Assembly (NCBI GenBank): GCA_023525975.1
Contig: CM042021.1
Location: forward strand, 110,095,501-110,159,500
DNA: 64,000 nucleotides
Reading direction: 5' to 3'
Source of the DNA: Smallanthus sonchifolius
Taxonomy: Eukaryota > Streptophyta > Magnoliopsida > Asterales > Asteraceae
How positions within the stretch are numbered: position 1 is the stretch's first letter; every line of letters starts with the position of its first letter. This document shows, one piece after another, positions 35,846-49,300 of the stretch. The translations under genes were made by a program, and so were the position numbers. Below the pieces are notes generated by a model. It was given only the letters and a program-made list of their open reading frames with translations. It did not search any database and was not told the origin of the DNA.

Positions 35846-36734
35846 GTAACGAACAACTTTATGCTATGTTATCAAAATGTGAATTCTAGATGCATGCGGT
35901 ACAATTCCTCGGTCATGTCGTGAGTGAAAGAGGAATTCAAGTGGATCCAGTAAGGATAGAAGCAGTCAAGCAGTGGGAAGTTTCGAAAACTCCTATAGAA
36001 ATTAGACAAATTTTGGGAATAGTCGGTTATTATCGCCGCTTTATAGGAAATTCTCCAAAATTGCCCAATCTTTGATATTACTAACCTAGAAAAATGCCAA
36101 GTTCAACTAGGGAAATAAACTACAAGAGGCATTCGATACCTTGAAACAAAAATTGTGTAGTGCACCTATTTTGTCCTTACCCGAAGGCACAAATGACTTC
36201 CTAGTGTATTTTGACGCATCACGCCAAGGACTTAGTGTGTTATGATGAAAAGGAACAAGGTAATCACCTATGCATCATGGTAGCTTAAGTTACATGAAAT
36301 GAACTACACAAACCATGACCTGGAATAGGGAGTCGTTGTGTTTGCACTCAAGATTTGGAGACACTATCTGTTTGAAAAAAAGTGTATCATCTACAATGAC
36401 CAAAGGAGTCTTCAACACATTTTTTTCCAATAAATATGAGGCAAACGAGATGGGTAAAATTACTAAATGACTATGACTGCGAGATCTGATACCATCCCGG
36501 AAAGGTAAACATAGTTGCCGATGCTTTGAGCAGAAAAGAACACATTAAGCCGCTTAGAGTGTGTACTCTACATATGACCATGCAAACAAGTTTGATATCT
36601 CAGATACGAGATGCACAACAAAGAGTTCTTCAGGAAGCCAACGTTAAGAAGGAAGGACTGAATGGTTTAGAAAAGAAGTTAGTGTCCGGAAAGGATGGTA
36701 TATTAAGTTTTAATGACAGAACATGGATTCTAGT
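35846..36734 (+). pseudogene. pol: Degenerate Ty3/gypsy RT-RNase H fragment
   Basis: Plus strand. 35860-36075 encodes YAMLSKCEF, FLGHVVSERGIQVDPVRIEA, KTPIEIRQILGIVGYYRRFI (RT thumb/connection). After frameshifts it continues as LPEGTNDFLVYFDASRQGL (RNase H start), a DALSRK-type end written here as DALSRKEH near 36520-36545, and the start of the integrase zinc finger region. Many stops. It is truncated at the left by the array and at the right by the element B LTR (36735). Its orientation is opposite to elements A and B. Confidence 0.8.
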
Positions 36735-38112
36735 TGTGACACCCACATCCCGGCATACCCAAGATGCCGGCCACTTGTCGGATTTACTTGTGAACATATA
36801 GTAAACAGAGATCATACACAGTGGAAGACTTTTAAATACTATATTTTTTTCATAAAACTTATTTTAGTGTACATTTTATAGAAAGTACAAATACATCTAT
36901 TATAATGCTAGATTGCAAGAGAATACCATATAGCCCACCAGATGCCTCTATTCTAGCACCATGCCTTTACTGCAGGAAGCTACATCTTTACCTGATACAC
37001 ATGCTTAAACATATGTCAGCTTACGCTGGTGGGTTCTAAGTTTTAGTCAAAAAGTATCTTTAACCTATGTCTCATTCATAAATGGATTTATATGACACGC
37101 ATTTAAAACATCACACTAACTTCTTGCGCAAACATAATACTTTATACTTGCACACTTGTCTTTTCGAGGTCACGTTAACCTCTAAACGGTCATCACCACT
37201 TATACATACCCTTTCACAAGGTGTCCATACTACATTTCACAAAGGAATGCAGTACATCTCTACGTCTTAAGTTGCAAGATATTACGTGGCATTTGGCCAG
37301 ACATGCAAAAATCTTTTCTTTCTGTATAGATCAGTATGGTCCAAATATTTGACATGGAAAAACATGCCAAAACTCTATCACTTTCTCATTACTCTTTGTC
37401 AAGACAGTAATTGTCAAGACCTCTTCAAGTCAAGGTAAAACCCTAACTTCTCTACCATTACTTATCTGGGCACACCATGATAAGTTCTAAAACGTTTTAC
37501 GTATCAAAACCATTTTCTTTCTTAAAATCTTTACTTTATGAAACCATGCCAAAAGGCAAGTGTTCATCTCTTTCTTTCAAAATCTGTCTTTATCTTAAAT
37601 TCTTGTAAAGGTTTCTCTATGGTATATCAAAGAAGACAAGGTGGTTATCTTCCCCAAAGTAGTACCTCCAACAGAAATGTTCCCAGGAAAGAGTGACGGG
37701 TCCAAGAGGGATTTATACACCATTCTCTCCATAGATAGAACATTCTGTTTGTCAGATAAATACATATCGATCATATGGTTACCTCATATTTCTTTAATAT
37801 TTCATGAATACTTCGTTACTTAGTTTTAAGATTTAAACATTTTTCATACATAACCTCTTGCAACATGAATGCTATCCCAAATATTTAAATCAAAGGTATA
37901 TAACATTTATGTAAATGTTTCTAGCATGCATAACGGCCCAAAACATTTAAAAGAAAACATTAAAAAGGGACTCACATAACTCACCTCTAACTTCCTCTTC
38001 TTTCAAATAATCCTTTCATGCTAATGTAAACAACACAAAGACTTGTATTAAGGTCCTAAGCCATTATAACATTAATCAATCCTAAGTTCCTAACTTAGTG
38101 AAAGTAACCAAG
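36735..38112 (-). repeat. 3' LTR of element B, left part
   Basis: On the minus strand this is the end of the LTR (terminal ...GGGTGTCACA at 36735). It is continuous with 45712-46302 once element A and one CCAAG are removed; the joined sequence matches element A's own LTR. The flanking 5 bp CTAGT (36730-36734) is half of the expected target duplication; the other half is lost. Confidence 0.85.
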
Positions 38113-39877
38113 TGTGACACCCACATCCCAGATCCCTGGAATGTCGGTCACTTGTCGGATTTACTCATGAACATATAGTAATCAGAGAAACATACACAGT
38201 AGAAGACTTTAAAACATTATTTAGGTATAAAATTTGTCTTCGTACATTCTATAGAAAGTACATCAACATACTAATTCCAGTCTCTAGATTAGGATGCCAG
38301 ATAGCCTTCTCGTGATGCCTCCTTTCCTTTGCTGCTTGAAACCATACCATTACCTGACACATGCATAAACACAGGTCAGCTTTACGTCGGTGAGTTCTAG
38401 GTTTTAATCAAAATATCTTTGACATATCATCTTTCCGTTTCACATAAACTTTATCCAAACATAACATTAATCTTGTACAACTTATATCTTATCGGGGTTC
38501 GTAAACCTCTTAAGTGATCGTCATCACTTACCATTCCCTATATAAAAAGGACATTCCCCCGTTAGATACCACGAAGGAATGTAACGGTCCGCGTTCCATT
38601 CCATAAGTTGCAATATATTATGTGGGATTTGACCATACATGGAAAAACATTCCTTTACAGACCAAAATGGTCAAAACCTTTCATGTCAATGCAATCACTT
38701 CCAATGACATCCTTTCATCATCACTCATCTTGGTAAACCAAGACGAGTCTTAAAACATTTCACATATCAAAATCATCATCCTTTCCTTTACAAAAAACAA
38801 GGTGGTTGTCCTTCTAGAGTAGTACCTCCAACATATATGTTTCCAGGAAAGAATGACGGGTCCAGGAGGGATTTATACACCACTCTTTCCTTAGATAGAA
38901 CATTCCGTTTGTCAGATAATTACATACCAGTCGACAGATTACCTTTCATTTTACAACATAAACCATTTCTTTCAACATCATGGATACTGTCACAAAGATG
39001 TAAATCCATGGCATACAGTATCTAAAACAGTTATAACACGTGCATCATGTCCAAAACATTAAAAACGTTTAAAAAGGGCATCATAGAACTCACCACTAAC
39101 TTCCTGCTTGTTTAAATAATCTTTACGTGCTAATATAAGCAGCACAACGACTTTGGATCCGGTCCTAAGTCATTATAACATTACTTAATCATAAGTTCCT
39201 AGCTTGATGGAAATAACCAAGTAATTTAGGAACTAGTCGGAACCTTACCTCAGCACTATCTCTTGCGTATTGGGGTCGAAATGCTGGAAATCGGACTTCT
39301 CTACCCGAACCCGGGCTCAGGGCATGCTTTCCTATGTTAAGTGTGTGTTTTGTAAGGTGTGTTGGTGTTTGAGATGTTCTAAAATCGATCACAAGGTCCA
39401 AGTATTTATAGGCTGTCTGACGGGTGTATAGCGGACCGTTATCTATATACATGTCGGTTCGCTATCTAAGTATGGCGGTGTATTTTCTTAACAGGCACAT
39501 AACGGACCGTTATACTTCTCATGTCGGTCCGAAATGGATAAATTGCGGCTAGTGGACCGCAACGGTTCCGCTATCGGTCCTCCACGTGTTAGATTTCAGC
39601 GATTAGTCACCCAACACGTATCACCTCCTGAGTGTTTCCTTATCCCCTACATAGCGGACCGTTATCCCAATGATGACGGTCCGACATCTACCTACTTTCC
39701 AAATTTTCACTTAAGTCCCTCGACTTTGATCTAATTATATTTTATCCCCCTATACTTTAACTTATTGTTACTTTAAGCCCTATAACTTAATTTAATGATA
39801 CCTTAACCCCCTAGGGTTTCATCAAATGACTATTTTAGTCCTTTGACTTGTATTTTCTTTAAAATTGGGGTGTTACA
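38113..39877 (-). repeat. 3' LTR of element A (1765 bp)
   Basis: Minus-strand ends TGTAACACCC (39877) and ...GTGTCACA (38113). TATA box TATAAATACT at 39410-39401 (minus). The upstream palindrome cluster (39428-39695) has AACGGACCGTT-type and GACGGTCCG-type words at least four times. Confidence 0.88.
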
Positions 39878-39894
39878 AATCTCCCCCCTACAAA

Positions 39895-40954
39895 GGTTTC
39901 GTCCTCGAAACCGGACACTTACTCACATAAGTAGGGATAAGACTGTCTCATTTCTTCCCATGTTTCCTATGTGGTTTCTCATCCCTTCTGATGTTGCCAC
40001 TGAAATTTCACTTATCTGATTATTTTATTTCGTAATCTCTTTTCTTTCTAGTCGAGTATTGCCACTGGCTTCTCGATGTAATTCAATTTTTCATCTATTT
40101 CAATGTCATTCAGTGGTACATGAGAGGTTTCGTCTGCCAATCACTTTCTCAAGTGTAATACATGGAATGTTGAGTGAATTCCACTCAATTTATCTGGAAA
40201 TTCTAGTCTGTAAGCAACCTTCCCTACTCGAGCTAAGATTTTAAATGGTCCAATAAATCTTGGACTTAACTTTCCTCTCTTTCTAAATCTAATGATTCCT
40301 TTCCAATACTTTCAAGAGAACGTAATCTCCGACTTGGAATTCTATTGGTCTTTGCCTTTTATCTACATAAGAATTCTGTCTGTCATGTGCGGCTTTCAGG
40401 CGAGCTTTCATCTAATCTAACTTTACATCGGTTGCTTGGAAAATTTCTTTCCTTCCAGGTTCTTTCTGTACAATTTCTCTCCAACAGATGCGAGTTTTAC
40501 ATCTTCTCCCGTACAACAATTCGTATGGTGGCATGCCAATACTTGCATGATAAGTATTATTATACGAGAATTCTACCAACGGTAGATGATTATCCCAATT
40601 TCCACCGAATTCAATAATGCAAGCACGCAACATATCCTCAAGTGTTTGTATCGTTATTTCACTTTGACCATCCATTTGAGGATGATATGTCGTGCTAATC
40701 AATAACCTAGTTCCCATCTCTTTATGGAACTTCCTCCAGAAACGTGACGTGAAACGCGTGTCTCTGTCAGATACTATTGAAACAGGCACTCCATGACTTG
40801 TCAAAATTTCTTTGATAAATCCTTCGGCCAACCTTTCAGAAGAGCAAGTCTCACGTATTGATAAGAAGTGAGCACTCTTAGTTAGTCTATCAACTATCAC
40901 CCATATGGTATCATAACCTTTAGTTGTCATGGGTAGCTTAGTTATGAAGTCCAT
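39895..40954 (-). pseudogene. pol: Element A integrase
   Basis: 40954-40412 is an open frame beginning MDFITKLPMTTKGYDTIWV. The DDE residues are all present: Asp in MDFITKLP, Asp in VSDRDTRFTSRF, Glu in DGQSEITIQTLED. The stop after ATDVKLD is followed in frame by a KARLKAAHDRQNSYVDKR tract. The C-terminal tail then decays through stops and frameshifts (FHVLHLRK-like and IEIDEKLNY-like pieces, about 40200-40050). The upstream zinc-finger part (about 41240-40955) is also broken. Confidence 0.85.
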
Positions 40955-41242
40955 AGTGATATGTTACCATTTCCATTCTGGAATGTCTAATGGCTGTAAT
41001 CTGTCACAAGGCTTTTTATGCTCTGCTTTGACTTGAGAACAAGTCAAGCACTTAGCCACATATTTCATGACATCAAATTTCATACCGAGCCACCAATAAT
41101 CTTGACGCAGATCTTGGTACATTTTTGTAGTACCTAGATGAATTGAATATCGTGATTTATGAGTTTCATCCAGAATTTTAACTCTAAATATGTGGTATCC
41201 ATATACAGCCGAATCGAATCATAACTTCATACTCATTCTCTT

Positions 41243-42660
41243 TCAATTACTTCTCTTGTCCAACCATTCTCTCTTTCTTAACATTTTTTTTACTTTCAAT
41301 GCATTTATCTGGACATTTCTAAGCTGAGTCATAAGGTCAGGAGTTATAACTAACTTATATGACTTCACCGTGATAGGAGGATGCTCTTCCTTACGGCTTA
41401 AGGCATCTGCCACTACATTGGCTTTCCCTGGGTGATATAGGATTTCACAATCATAATCCTTTATCAGATCTAACCACCTTCGCTGCCTCATATTCAACTC
41501 TTTTTGCTCAAAGAAATACTTTAAGCTTTTATGATCTGTGTAGATTATGCACTTAACTCCATATAGATAATGCCTCCATATTTTAAGTGCAAAAACTACT
41601 GCAGCTAATTCTAAATCATGGGTCGGGTAGTTAATTTCATTGGGTTTAAGTTGTCGTGAAGCATAGGCTATAACCTTGCCTCTCTGCATGAGTACACATC
41701 CCAGTCCTTGATATGAAGCATCAGAGTAAACTACCAGATCTTCATTTCCTTCCAGTAAAGACAACACCGGGGCCTGTGTCAATTTCTCCTTTAGCTTTTG
41801 AAAAGCGTTATCTTGCTCTACTCCCCATACAAATTTTGTCTCCTTCTTCGTGAGTTTTGTTAATGGGGTTGCAATCATGGAGAAATCCTGAATAAACCTT
41901 GTATAGTAACCAACCAAACCTAAGAAACTGCGTATATCTGTAGGTGTTTTTGGCGGGTTCCATTTCATCACGGTTCCTATCTTTGAAGGATCTACTAGAA
42001 TTCCTTCTACGTTTATCACATGACCCAAGAACTGAACTTCTCGAAGCCAAAATGCACATTTGGAGAATTTTGCATATAACTTCTCTTTCCTCAGAGTTTC
42101 CAGCACTTCCTTGATATGACATGCATGATCTCCTTCATTCTTTGAGTAGATTAGAATATTATCAATGAACACGATCACATATCGGTCCAACATTGGTCGA
42201 CAAACCCTATTCATAAGGTCGGTGAATGCAACATAGTCAAACCAAATGACATTACTGAAAACTCATAGTATCCATATCTCGTACGGAAGGCCGTCTTTGG
42301 AATGTCTTCATCTCTAACCTTTAATTGATGATAACCTGACCTAAGATCGATATTTGAGAACCAACTTGCTCCTTGCAATTGATCAAACAAGTCATCGATC
42401 CTAGGTAACAGATATTTATTCTTTATGGTAAGCTTATTTAGCTCGCGGTAGTATATGCACATACGAATACTACCATCTTTTTTCTTTACGAAAAGAACCG
42501 GAGCACCCCAAGGTGAGATACTCGGTCTTATGAAACCTATGTCTAACAACTCTTGTAGTTGTGACATTAGTTCCTTCATTTTTGATGGAGCTAAACGATA
42601 TGGTGCCTTAGCTACAGGCTTAGCACAAGGCACTAAGTCGATTCGAAACTCCACTTCTCT
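41243..42660 (-). pseudogene. pol: Element A reverse transcriptase and RNase H
   Basis: 42654-42211 carries VEFRIDLVPCAKPVAKAPYR, GAPVLFVKKKDGSIRMCIYY and RELNKL. It is then frameshifted by a 4-nt deletion at about 42225, where element B still has SFGLTNAPAAF. 42214-41243 continues with the active-site region FIDNILIYSKN: the second Asp of the usual FIDD is Asn, so polymerase activity would be lost. Then come QFLGHVINVEGI, GYYTRFIQDFS, and RNase H with VVYSDASYQGLG, IYTDHKSLKYFFEQKELNMR and VVADALSRKEEHP. Confidence 0.88.
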
Positions 42661-44420
42661 TTCTAGAGGTATTCCTGGTAATTCTTCTGGAATACATCAG
42701 GAAAGTCACAGACTACTTGCACATCTTTTAATTCCTTAGTTTTCACTTTGGAATCAATAGCATAAGCAAGGTAGGTCTCACTGCCTCAACTCATAAATTT
42801 CACAACCTTCATCATAGGGATGATTTTAATGGCTGATCTTATCTTATCATCGTGGATCATGATCCAATTGTTGTTAGGAGTCTGCTTTCCCTTCCAAATG
42901 ATTTGGGCATTGTTTGCTGCTAACCAGTCCATTCCTAAGACTATATTAAATCCTTCAAGGATCATTGGATATAATCTAATGGAAATCGGTGTCCTTCAAA
43001 ATCGATAGAACAATATTGAATGACTTTCGCTACTTTCATTGTTTTCCTGATAGTCGTTTCGACATCAAAAGTTCCGTTTAATATTAAATTAGGTCTAGCT
43101 AAGGAAGGATAGAAATCTAGAGATACGAAACTTCTACTAGCTCCCGAGTCAAATAACACAGTAGCAGGTACATGGTTAACAAGGAACGTACCGGATACTA
43201 CGTCTGGTAGTGCTTTAGCCTCTTCGGTTGTTAGAGTATAAGCTCTACTCTTAGCTTTTGAGGCTTCTCCTTCTTTTGCTTTTAATGGCTCGGGATTGTT
43301 AATCTTAAGTGTTGGGCATTCCAACTTTCTATGCCCACTTTCTCCACACTTAAAACACATAGGCTTGATAGGACAGTTGAGCACCAAGTGCCCTGCCTTG
43401 CCACATTTGAAACAAACGCCGAACTTTAATCTACATTCTTCGGCATGATTCTTACCACAGGTGGTACACGTGGTGACATCACTAGTATTTATCCTTTTCT
43501 TCCACCCACCATCGTTTTGCTTCTTCTGGCCCTGAGAACTTTCGGACCATTTCCCTTTTAATTCCACTGGGCGGGAACCATAGACCTCGTCGTACATAGT
43601 CGAAGCAAGTTGTACGGTGGATCTAAATCTTTTCAACTCTGAAGTTTTCACTAATCTTTGGATTTCAGATGGTAACCCTTGTACGTATCTCTAAATTCGT
43701 ATAGTTTCAGGGGTTACTAAGTGGGATACCAAACGAGCCATCCTATTAAACTTCGTAGTATATTCTCGATGAGTCATACTACCGGCCTCTAGCCTAAGAA
43801 AATCTCTCTCAAGTTTGTCCATTTCATTGCCAGGACAGAATTCATCAATCAACAATCTCTTTAGCTCTTCCTAAGACATTCTATCAATAGCTTTTTCTCC
43901 CATAATTATGACTAGATTCTCCCACCAACATAACGCCGGCGTATTTCACTTTCTGATCGTCTCTACATTCACTAATCTTAATTAATGCTTCAATCTCCCG
44001 GATCCACTGACGAGTGACTGTGGCATCCTTTGTACCATCAAACTTTGGAGGACTGTCGTCCTTCAATGCTTTGTACGAGCATCCCTTCCTTCCTTTCATT
44101 ATTGGTCTAACTTCATAAGAATCATCGGATTCGTATTCGTAGAGTTCATCGTCGTCTAGATTTTTAATGACATTCTCTGTTTTATCCTTCTTCCTACTTT
44201 CCTCTAGGCTAGCTAATAGGATAGGCAAAGCTGTATCTAAAGCTTTAGCTACAGCCGTGTCTATTGCACTTTGCATTTGAGGTTCCACTACCGGTTCATT
44301 TGCTTCCACATGATCCCTATTTTCTATTTCAGGTTCGGCATTTGCGGTAGACCGCGTCTGCCTTCTAGAGGTATTGGGATTCATCCTTCCTCCTCTTTTA
44401 CCCTTTCCTCTACCAACCAT
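42661..44420 (-). pseudogene. gag: Element A gag and protease
   Basis: Gag starts at 44420 (MVGRGKGKRGGRMN) with acidic and Ser-rich N-terminal sequence and the gag core PPKFDGTKDATVTRQWIREI. It breaks at about 43884 after a deletion and frameshift. The C-terminal piece (43651-42962) has three CX2C-type zinc knuckles (CTTCGKNHAEEC, CFKCGKAGHLVLNC, CFKCGESGHRKLEC), then protease with LFDSGASRSFVSLDF (catalytic DSG intact). Further stops follow near 42962 and 42786. Confidence 0.87.
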
Positions 44421-44711
44421 TTTCTACAAAAAATATTAAATGTTTTAGTATTCGCATGATATATTGATAGCTAGAACACAAGTGTATTGTAAACGTTAAT
44501 AACTGTGGCCACAACAAAATTAATCATTTACGCCACTTTCGATGCTCTAGTTATCCTTCTATTATGTTCCCACTAAATACTCATACCTTTTCCTTTTACC
44601 CTTCGCATCAGGCTATCCTGACTTGCATTTCTATGGTCCCTTAATCCTAGTTTAAGTCTAGATACTTGGGCAAGTATCTAATTCTCTTAAACTATAGCTC
44701 TGATACCAAAT

Positions 44712-45706
44712 TGTGACGCCCACATCCCGGATCCCCTAGAATATCGGTCACTTGTCGGATTTACTCATGAAAATATAGTAATCAGAGAAACATACACAGC
44801 GGAAGACTTTAAAACATTATTTATTTATAAAACTTGTCTTAGTACATTCTATTGAAAGTACATCCTCATACTAATTCCAGTCTCTAGATTAGGATGCGAG
44901 ATAGCCTGCTCATGATGCCTCCTTTCCTTTGCTGCTTGAAACCATACCATTACCTGACACATGCTTAAACACGGGTCAGCTTTACGCTGGTAAGTTCTAG
45001 GTTTTAATCAAAATATCTTTGACATATCATCTTTTCATTTCATTTAAGTTTTATCCAAACATAACATTAATCTTGTACAACTTATATCTTATCGGGGTTC
45101 GTAAACCTCTTAAGTGATCATCATCACTTATCATTACCTTTATATAAAGGTCATTCCCCTGTTATATACCACGAAGAAATGTAACGGTTCGTGTTCCATT
45201 CCATAAGTTGCAAGATAATATGTGGGATTTGACCATACATGGCAAAACATTCATTTACAGACCAAATTGGTCAAAACCTTTCATGTCAATGCAATCACGG
45301 CTAATGACATCCTTTCATCATCACTCCTCTTGGTAAACCAAGACGAGTCTTAAAACATTTCACATATCAAAATCATTATCCTTTCCTTTACAAAAACAAG
45401 GTGTTTGTCCTTCCAGAGTAGTACCTCCAACAGATATGTTCCAAGGAAAAAATGACGGGTCCAGGCGGGATTCATACACCACTATTTCCTTAGACAGAAC
45501 ATTCTGTTTGACATCTACCTACTTTCCAAATTTTCACTTTTAGTCCCTGGACTTTGATCTAATTATATTTTATCCCCCTATACTTTAACTTATTGTTACT
45601 TTAACCCCTATAACTTAATATAATGTTACCTTAACCTCCTTAGGGTTTCATCAAATGACTATTTTAGTCATTTGGCTTGTATTTTCTTTAAAATTGGGGT
45701 GTTTCA
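44712..45706 (-). repeat. 5' LTR of element A, with internal deletion
   Basis: 995 bp. It matches the 3' LTR from 38113 to about 38912 and again from about 39690 to 39877. The missing part includes the TATA box and the whole palindrome cluster. The right terminus reads GGGTGTTTCA (one change from GGGTGTTACA) and abuts CCAAG. Confidence 0.88.
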
Positions 45707-45711
45707 CCAAG

Positions 45712-46302
45712 TCATTAGTAACTAGTGGGAACCTTACCTCGGAACTATCTACTGCGTATTGGGGCTGGAAGACTGGAAACCGGACTTCTCTACGTGAACC
45801 GGGGCTCTTGGCATGCTTCCCTAGGCTAACTAGGTGTTTTTTGAAGGTGTTTGAGTGTTTGGAATGCTTCAAAACGACTGGCCTCGTTCATTTATTAATA
45901 GTGAAATTCAGGACCCGTTATCCCAATTTTGTGCGGCAATTGTAACGGACTGTTATGACTTGTGATGGTCTGTCACGAGTGTGAGCCAAATGCCACGCGT
46001 CAATACCTGGATGAGCGGTCTAATTTACGGCTTTGACGGACCGTTATCCCATGTGAGGGTCCGTCATAGGTTTTCCACGCGTCCCCTAGTCAGCTGACAC
46101 ATGTCATTCCCTCAATGATTGTCGTGGTTAAGCCGTAACGGACCGTTATCCATCTGTGACGGTCCGTCACAACTCTAAAACTTCAAATTTTCATTTTTGA
46201 TGCTTGAATTGTTGTCTATTTACACTCTACCCCCTTTAGGTTTCCTTTATTGAATATTTTAGTCCCTCTACTTATACGTCATATAAAAATTAGGGTGTTA
46301 CA
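45712..46302 (-). repeat. 3' LTR of element B, right part
   Basis: The start of element B's LTR (minus TGTAACACCC at 46302), interrupted by element A. The palindrome cluster at about 45930-46175 includes GACGGACCGTTAT, TAACGGACCGTTATCC and GACGGTCCGTCA. A weak TATA-like CTATTAATAAATG lies at 45900-45888 (minus). A polypurine tract follows at 46303-46320. Confidence 0.85.
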
Positions 46303-49300
46303 AATCTACCCCCCTTAAAAAAGTTTTCGTCCCCGAAACCTATTTACTTGAATAAGTAGGGATAGGATTGCCTCATTTCTTCCTCTGTTTCCCATGTGGC
46401 TTCAGATCCCTTTCGATGTTGCCACTGAACTTTCACTTGCTTAATTACTTTATTTCGTTATCTCTTTTCTTTCCAGTCAAGTATAGCCACTGGTTTCTTG
46501 ACATAATTCAATCTTTCGTCTACCTCTATATCATTCAGTGGTACATGAGAGGTTTCGTCTGCCAAATACTTTCGCAAGTGCGATACATGGAATGTCGAGT
46601 GGATTCCACTCAATTCCTCTAGAAATTATAGTTTATAAGCAACCTTCCCTACTCGAGCCATAATCTGGAATGGTCCAATAAATCTTGGACTCAATTTCCC
46701 CTTCTTTCTGAACCTAATGATTCATTTTCACGGTGATACTTTCAGCATAACGTAATCTCCGACTTGTAACTCTATCGGCCTTCGCCTTTTATCTACATAA
46801 GACTTTTGTCTGTCCTGAGCCGCTTTTAGACGAGTTTTAATCTGATCTAACTTTACACCTGTTTCTTTAACAATTTCTTTGTTTCCCAACTCTTTCTTTC
46901 CAACTTCTCCCCAACAAATGGCAGTTCTACACCTTCTCCCGTACAACATTTCATATGGTGGCATGCCAATACTTGCATGATAATTATTGTTATATGAGAA
47001 TTCTATCAAACGTAGATGACTATCCCAACTTCCACCGAAGTTAATAATGCAAGCACGCAACATATCCTCAAGTGCTTGTATGGTTCTCTCACTCTGTCCA
47101 TCCATTTGAGGATGATATGTTGTACTAACCAATAACTTATTTCCCATCTCTTCATGGAACTTCTTCCTGAACCGTGACGTAAAGCGTATGTCTCCAGATA
47201 CAACTGAAACCGGCACTCCATGCCTTGAAACAATTTCTTTGATAAATGCTTATGCTAACCATTCTAAAGAGTATCTCTCACGTATCAGTAAGAAATGAGC
47301 ACTCTTAGTCAATCTGTCTACTATCACGCATATGGTATCATAACCTTTAGCTTTGTTATGAATTCCATAGTGTTATGTTCCCATATCCACTCTGGAATAT
47401 CTAATGGTTGCAATCTGCTATATGGTTTTTGATGTTCTGCTTTAAGTTGAGAACAAGTCTAGCACTTAGCCACATATTACATGATATCAAATTTCATACC
47501 AGGCCACCCATAATCTCTGCGCAAATCTTAGTACATTTTTGTAGTACCCGGTTTAATTGAATATCGTGACTTATGAGCTTCATCCAGAAATATGATTCTG
47601 AATTCACCCATACGTGGTATCCACATACGGTCGAATCGAATTTTAACTCCATGCTCATTTTCTTCCAAGTATTACTCTTGTCTAGGCATTCTTTCTTTCT
47701 TAACATTTTCTGCTTTCAATGCTTCTATCTGGACATCCCTGAGCTGAGTCATAAAGTCAGAAGTTACAACTAACTTATATGATTTCACTCTGATAGGAGG
47801 ATGCTCTTCCTTACGACTTAGAGCATCTGCCACCATATTGGCTTTTCCTGGGTGATACAGGATTTCACAATCATAATCCTTTATTAGCTCTGACCACCTT
47901 TGATGTCTCATGTCAGATCTTTTTGCTCAAAGAAATGTGTAGAGTGTGCATTTAACTCCATTTTCAGTGCCAATACTACAGCAGCTAACTCTAAATCATG
48001 GGTCGGGTAGTTAACTTAATGGGTTTTGAGTTTTCGTGAAGCATAGGCTATAACCTTGCCTCTTTGCATGAGTACACACCCCAGTCCCTGATATGAAGCA
48101 TCAGAGTAAACTACCAAATCCTCTGTCCCCTCTGGTAAAGACAATACTAGAGACTGAGTCAGTTTCTTTTTTAGATTTTAAAAAGTGTTCTCTTGCTCTG
48201 CTCCCCATACAAACTTTGTCTCCTTTTTTGTGAGTTTTGTCAATGGGGTAGCAATCTCAGAGAAATCCTGAATAAATCTTCTATAGTAACCAGCCAAACC
48301 CAAGAAACTGCGTATCTCTGTAGGTGTCTTTGGCGGTTTCCATTTCATCACCATTTCTATTTTTGAAGGATCTATAAGAATTCCTTCTGCGTTTATCATA
48401 TGACCCAAGAATTGAACATTTCAGAGCCAAAACGCTCACTTAGAGAATTTTGCATACAACTTTTCCCTTCAAAGTGTTTCTAGCACTTCCTTGAGATGAC
48501 ATGCATGATCTCCTTCCTTCTTAGAGTAAATTAGAATATCATCGATGAACACGATCACAAATCGGTCCAACATTGGTCGACAAACCCTATTCATGAGGTC
48601 CATGAATGCAGCAGGGGCATTAGTCAAACCAAATGAAATTACTAAGAACTCATAATGTCCATATCTCGTATGGAATGATGTATTTGGAATATCTTCATTT
48701 CTAACCTTCAATTGATGATAACCCGACCTTAGATCGATATTGGAAAACTAGCTCGCTCCTTGTAATTGATCAAATAGGTCATTGATCCTAGGTAATGGGT
48801 ATTTGTTCTTGATTACAAGCTTGTTCAGCTCTTTGTAGTCTATGCATATACGCATGCTACCATCCTTCTTCTACACAAACAGTACCGGAGCACCCTAAGG
48901 CGAGATACTCGGTCTAATGAAACCTCTGTCTAACAACTCTTGAAGTTGTGACATTAGTTCCTTCATTTCTGATGGAGATAATCGATAAGGTGCCTTAGCT
49001 ACATGCTTAGCACCAGGCACTAAATCGATTCGAAACTCCACTTCTCTTTCAGGAGGTATTTTGGGTAATTCTTCAGGAAATATATCAGCAAAGTTACAGA
49101 CTTCTGGTACATCTTTTAATTCCTTAGTTTTCACTTTATAATCAATGACGTATGCCAGGTAGGCTTCACTACCTTTATTCATAACCTTCACATCTTTCAT
49201 CATAGAGATGATTCTAACGGCTGATCTTATCTGATCACCGTGGATGGTAATCTGGTTGCCATCAGGAGTTTGTATCTGAACTGCCTTCTGGTTGCATATG

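Larger units (their letters stand above)
38113..45706 (-). mobile_element. Element A: Tekay/Del-like Ty3/gypsy, 7.6 kb, nested in element B LTR
   Basis: LTRs lie at 38113-39877 (3') and 44712-45706 (5'). A perfect target duplication CCAAG sits at 38108-38112 and 45707-45711. The primer site TGGTATCAGAGC (minus, 44708-44697, initiator-Met type) and the polypurine tract (minus, within 39895-39878, GGGGGGAGATT) both fit. Order: gag, protease, RT, RNase H, integrase, short C-terminal tail. It is inserted in the same orientation into an LTR of its own family. The 5' LTR is about 770 bp shorter than the 3' LTR through an internal deletion. Confidence 0.93.
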
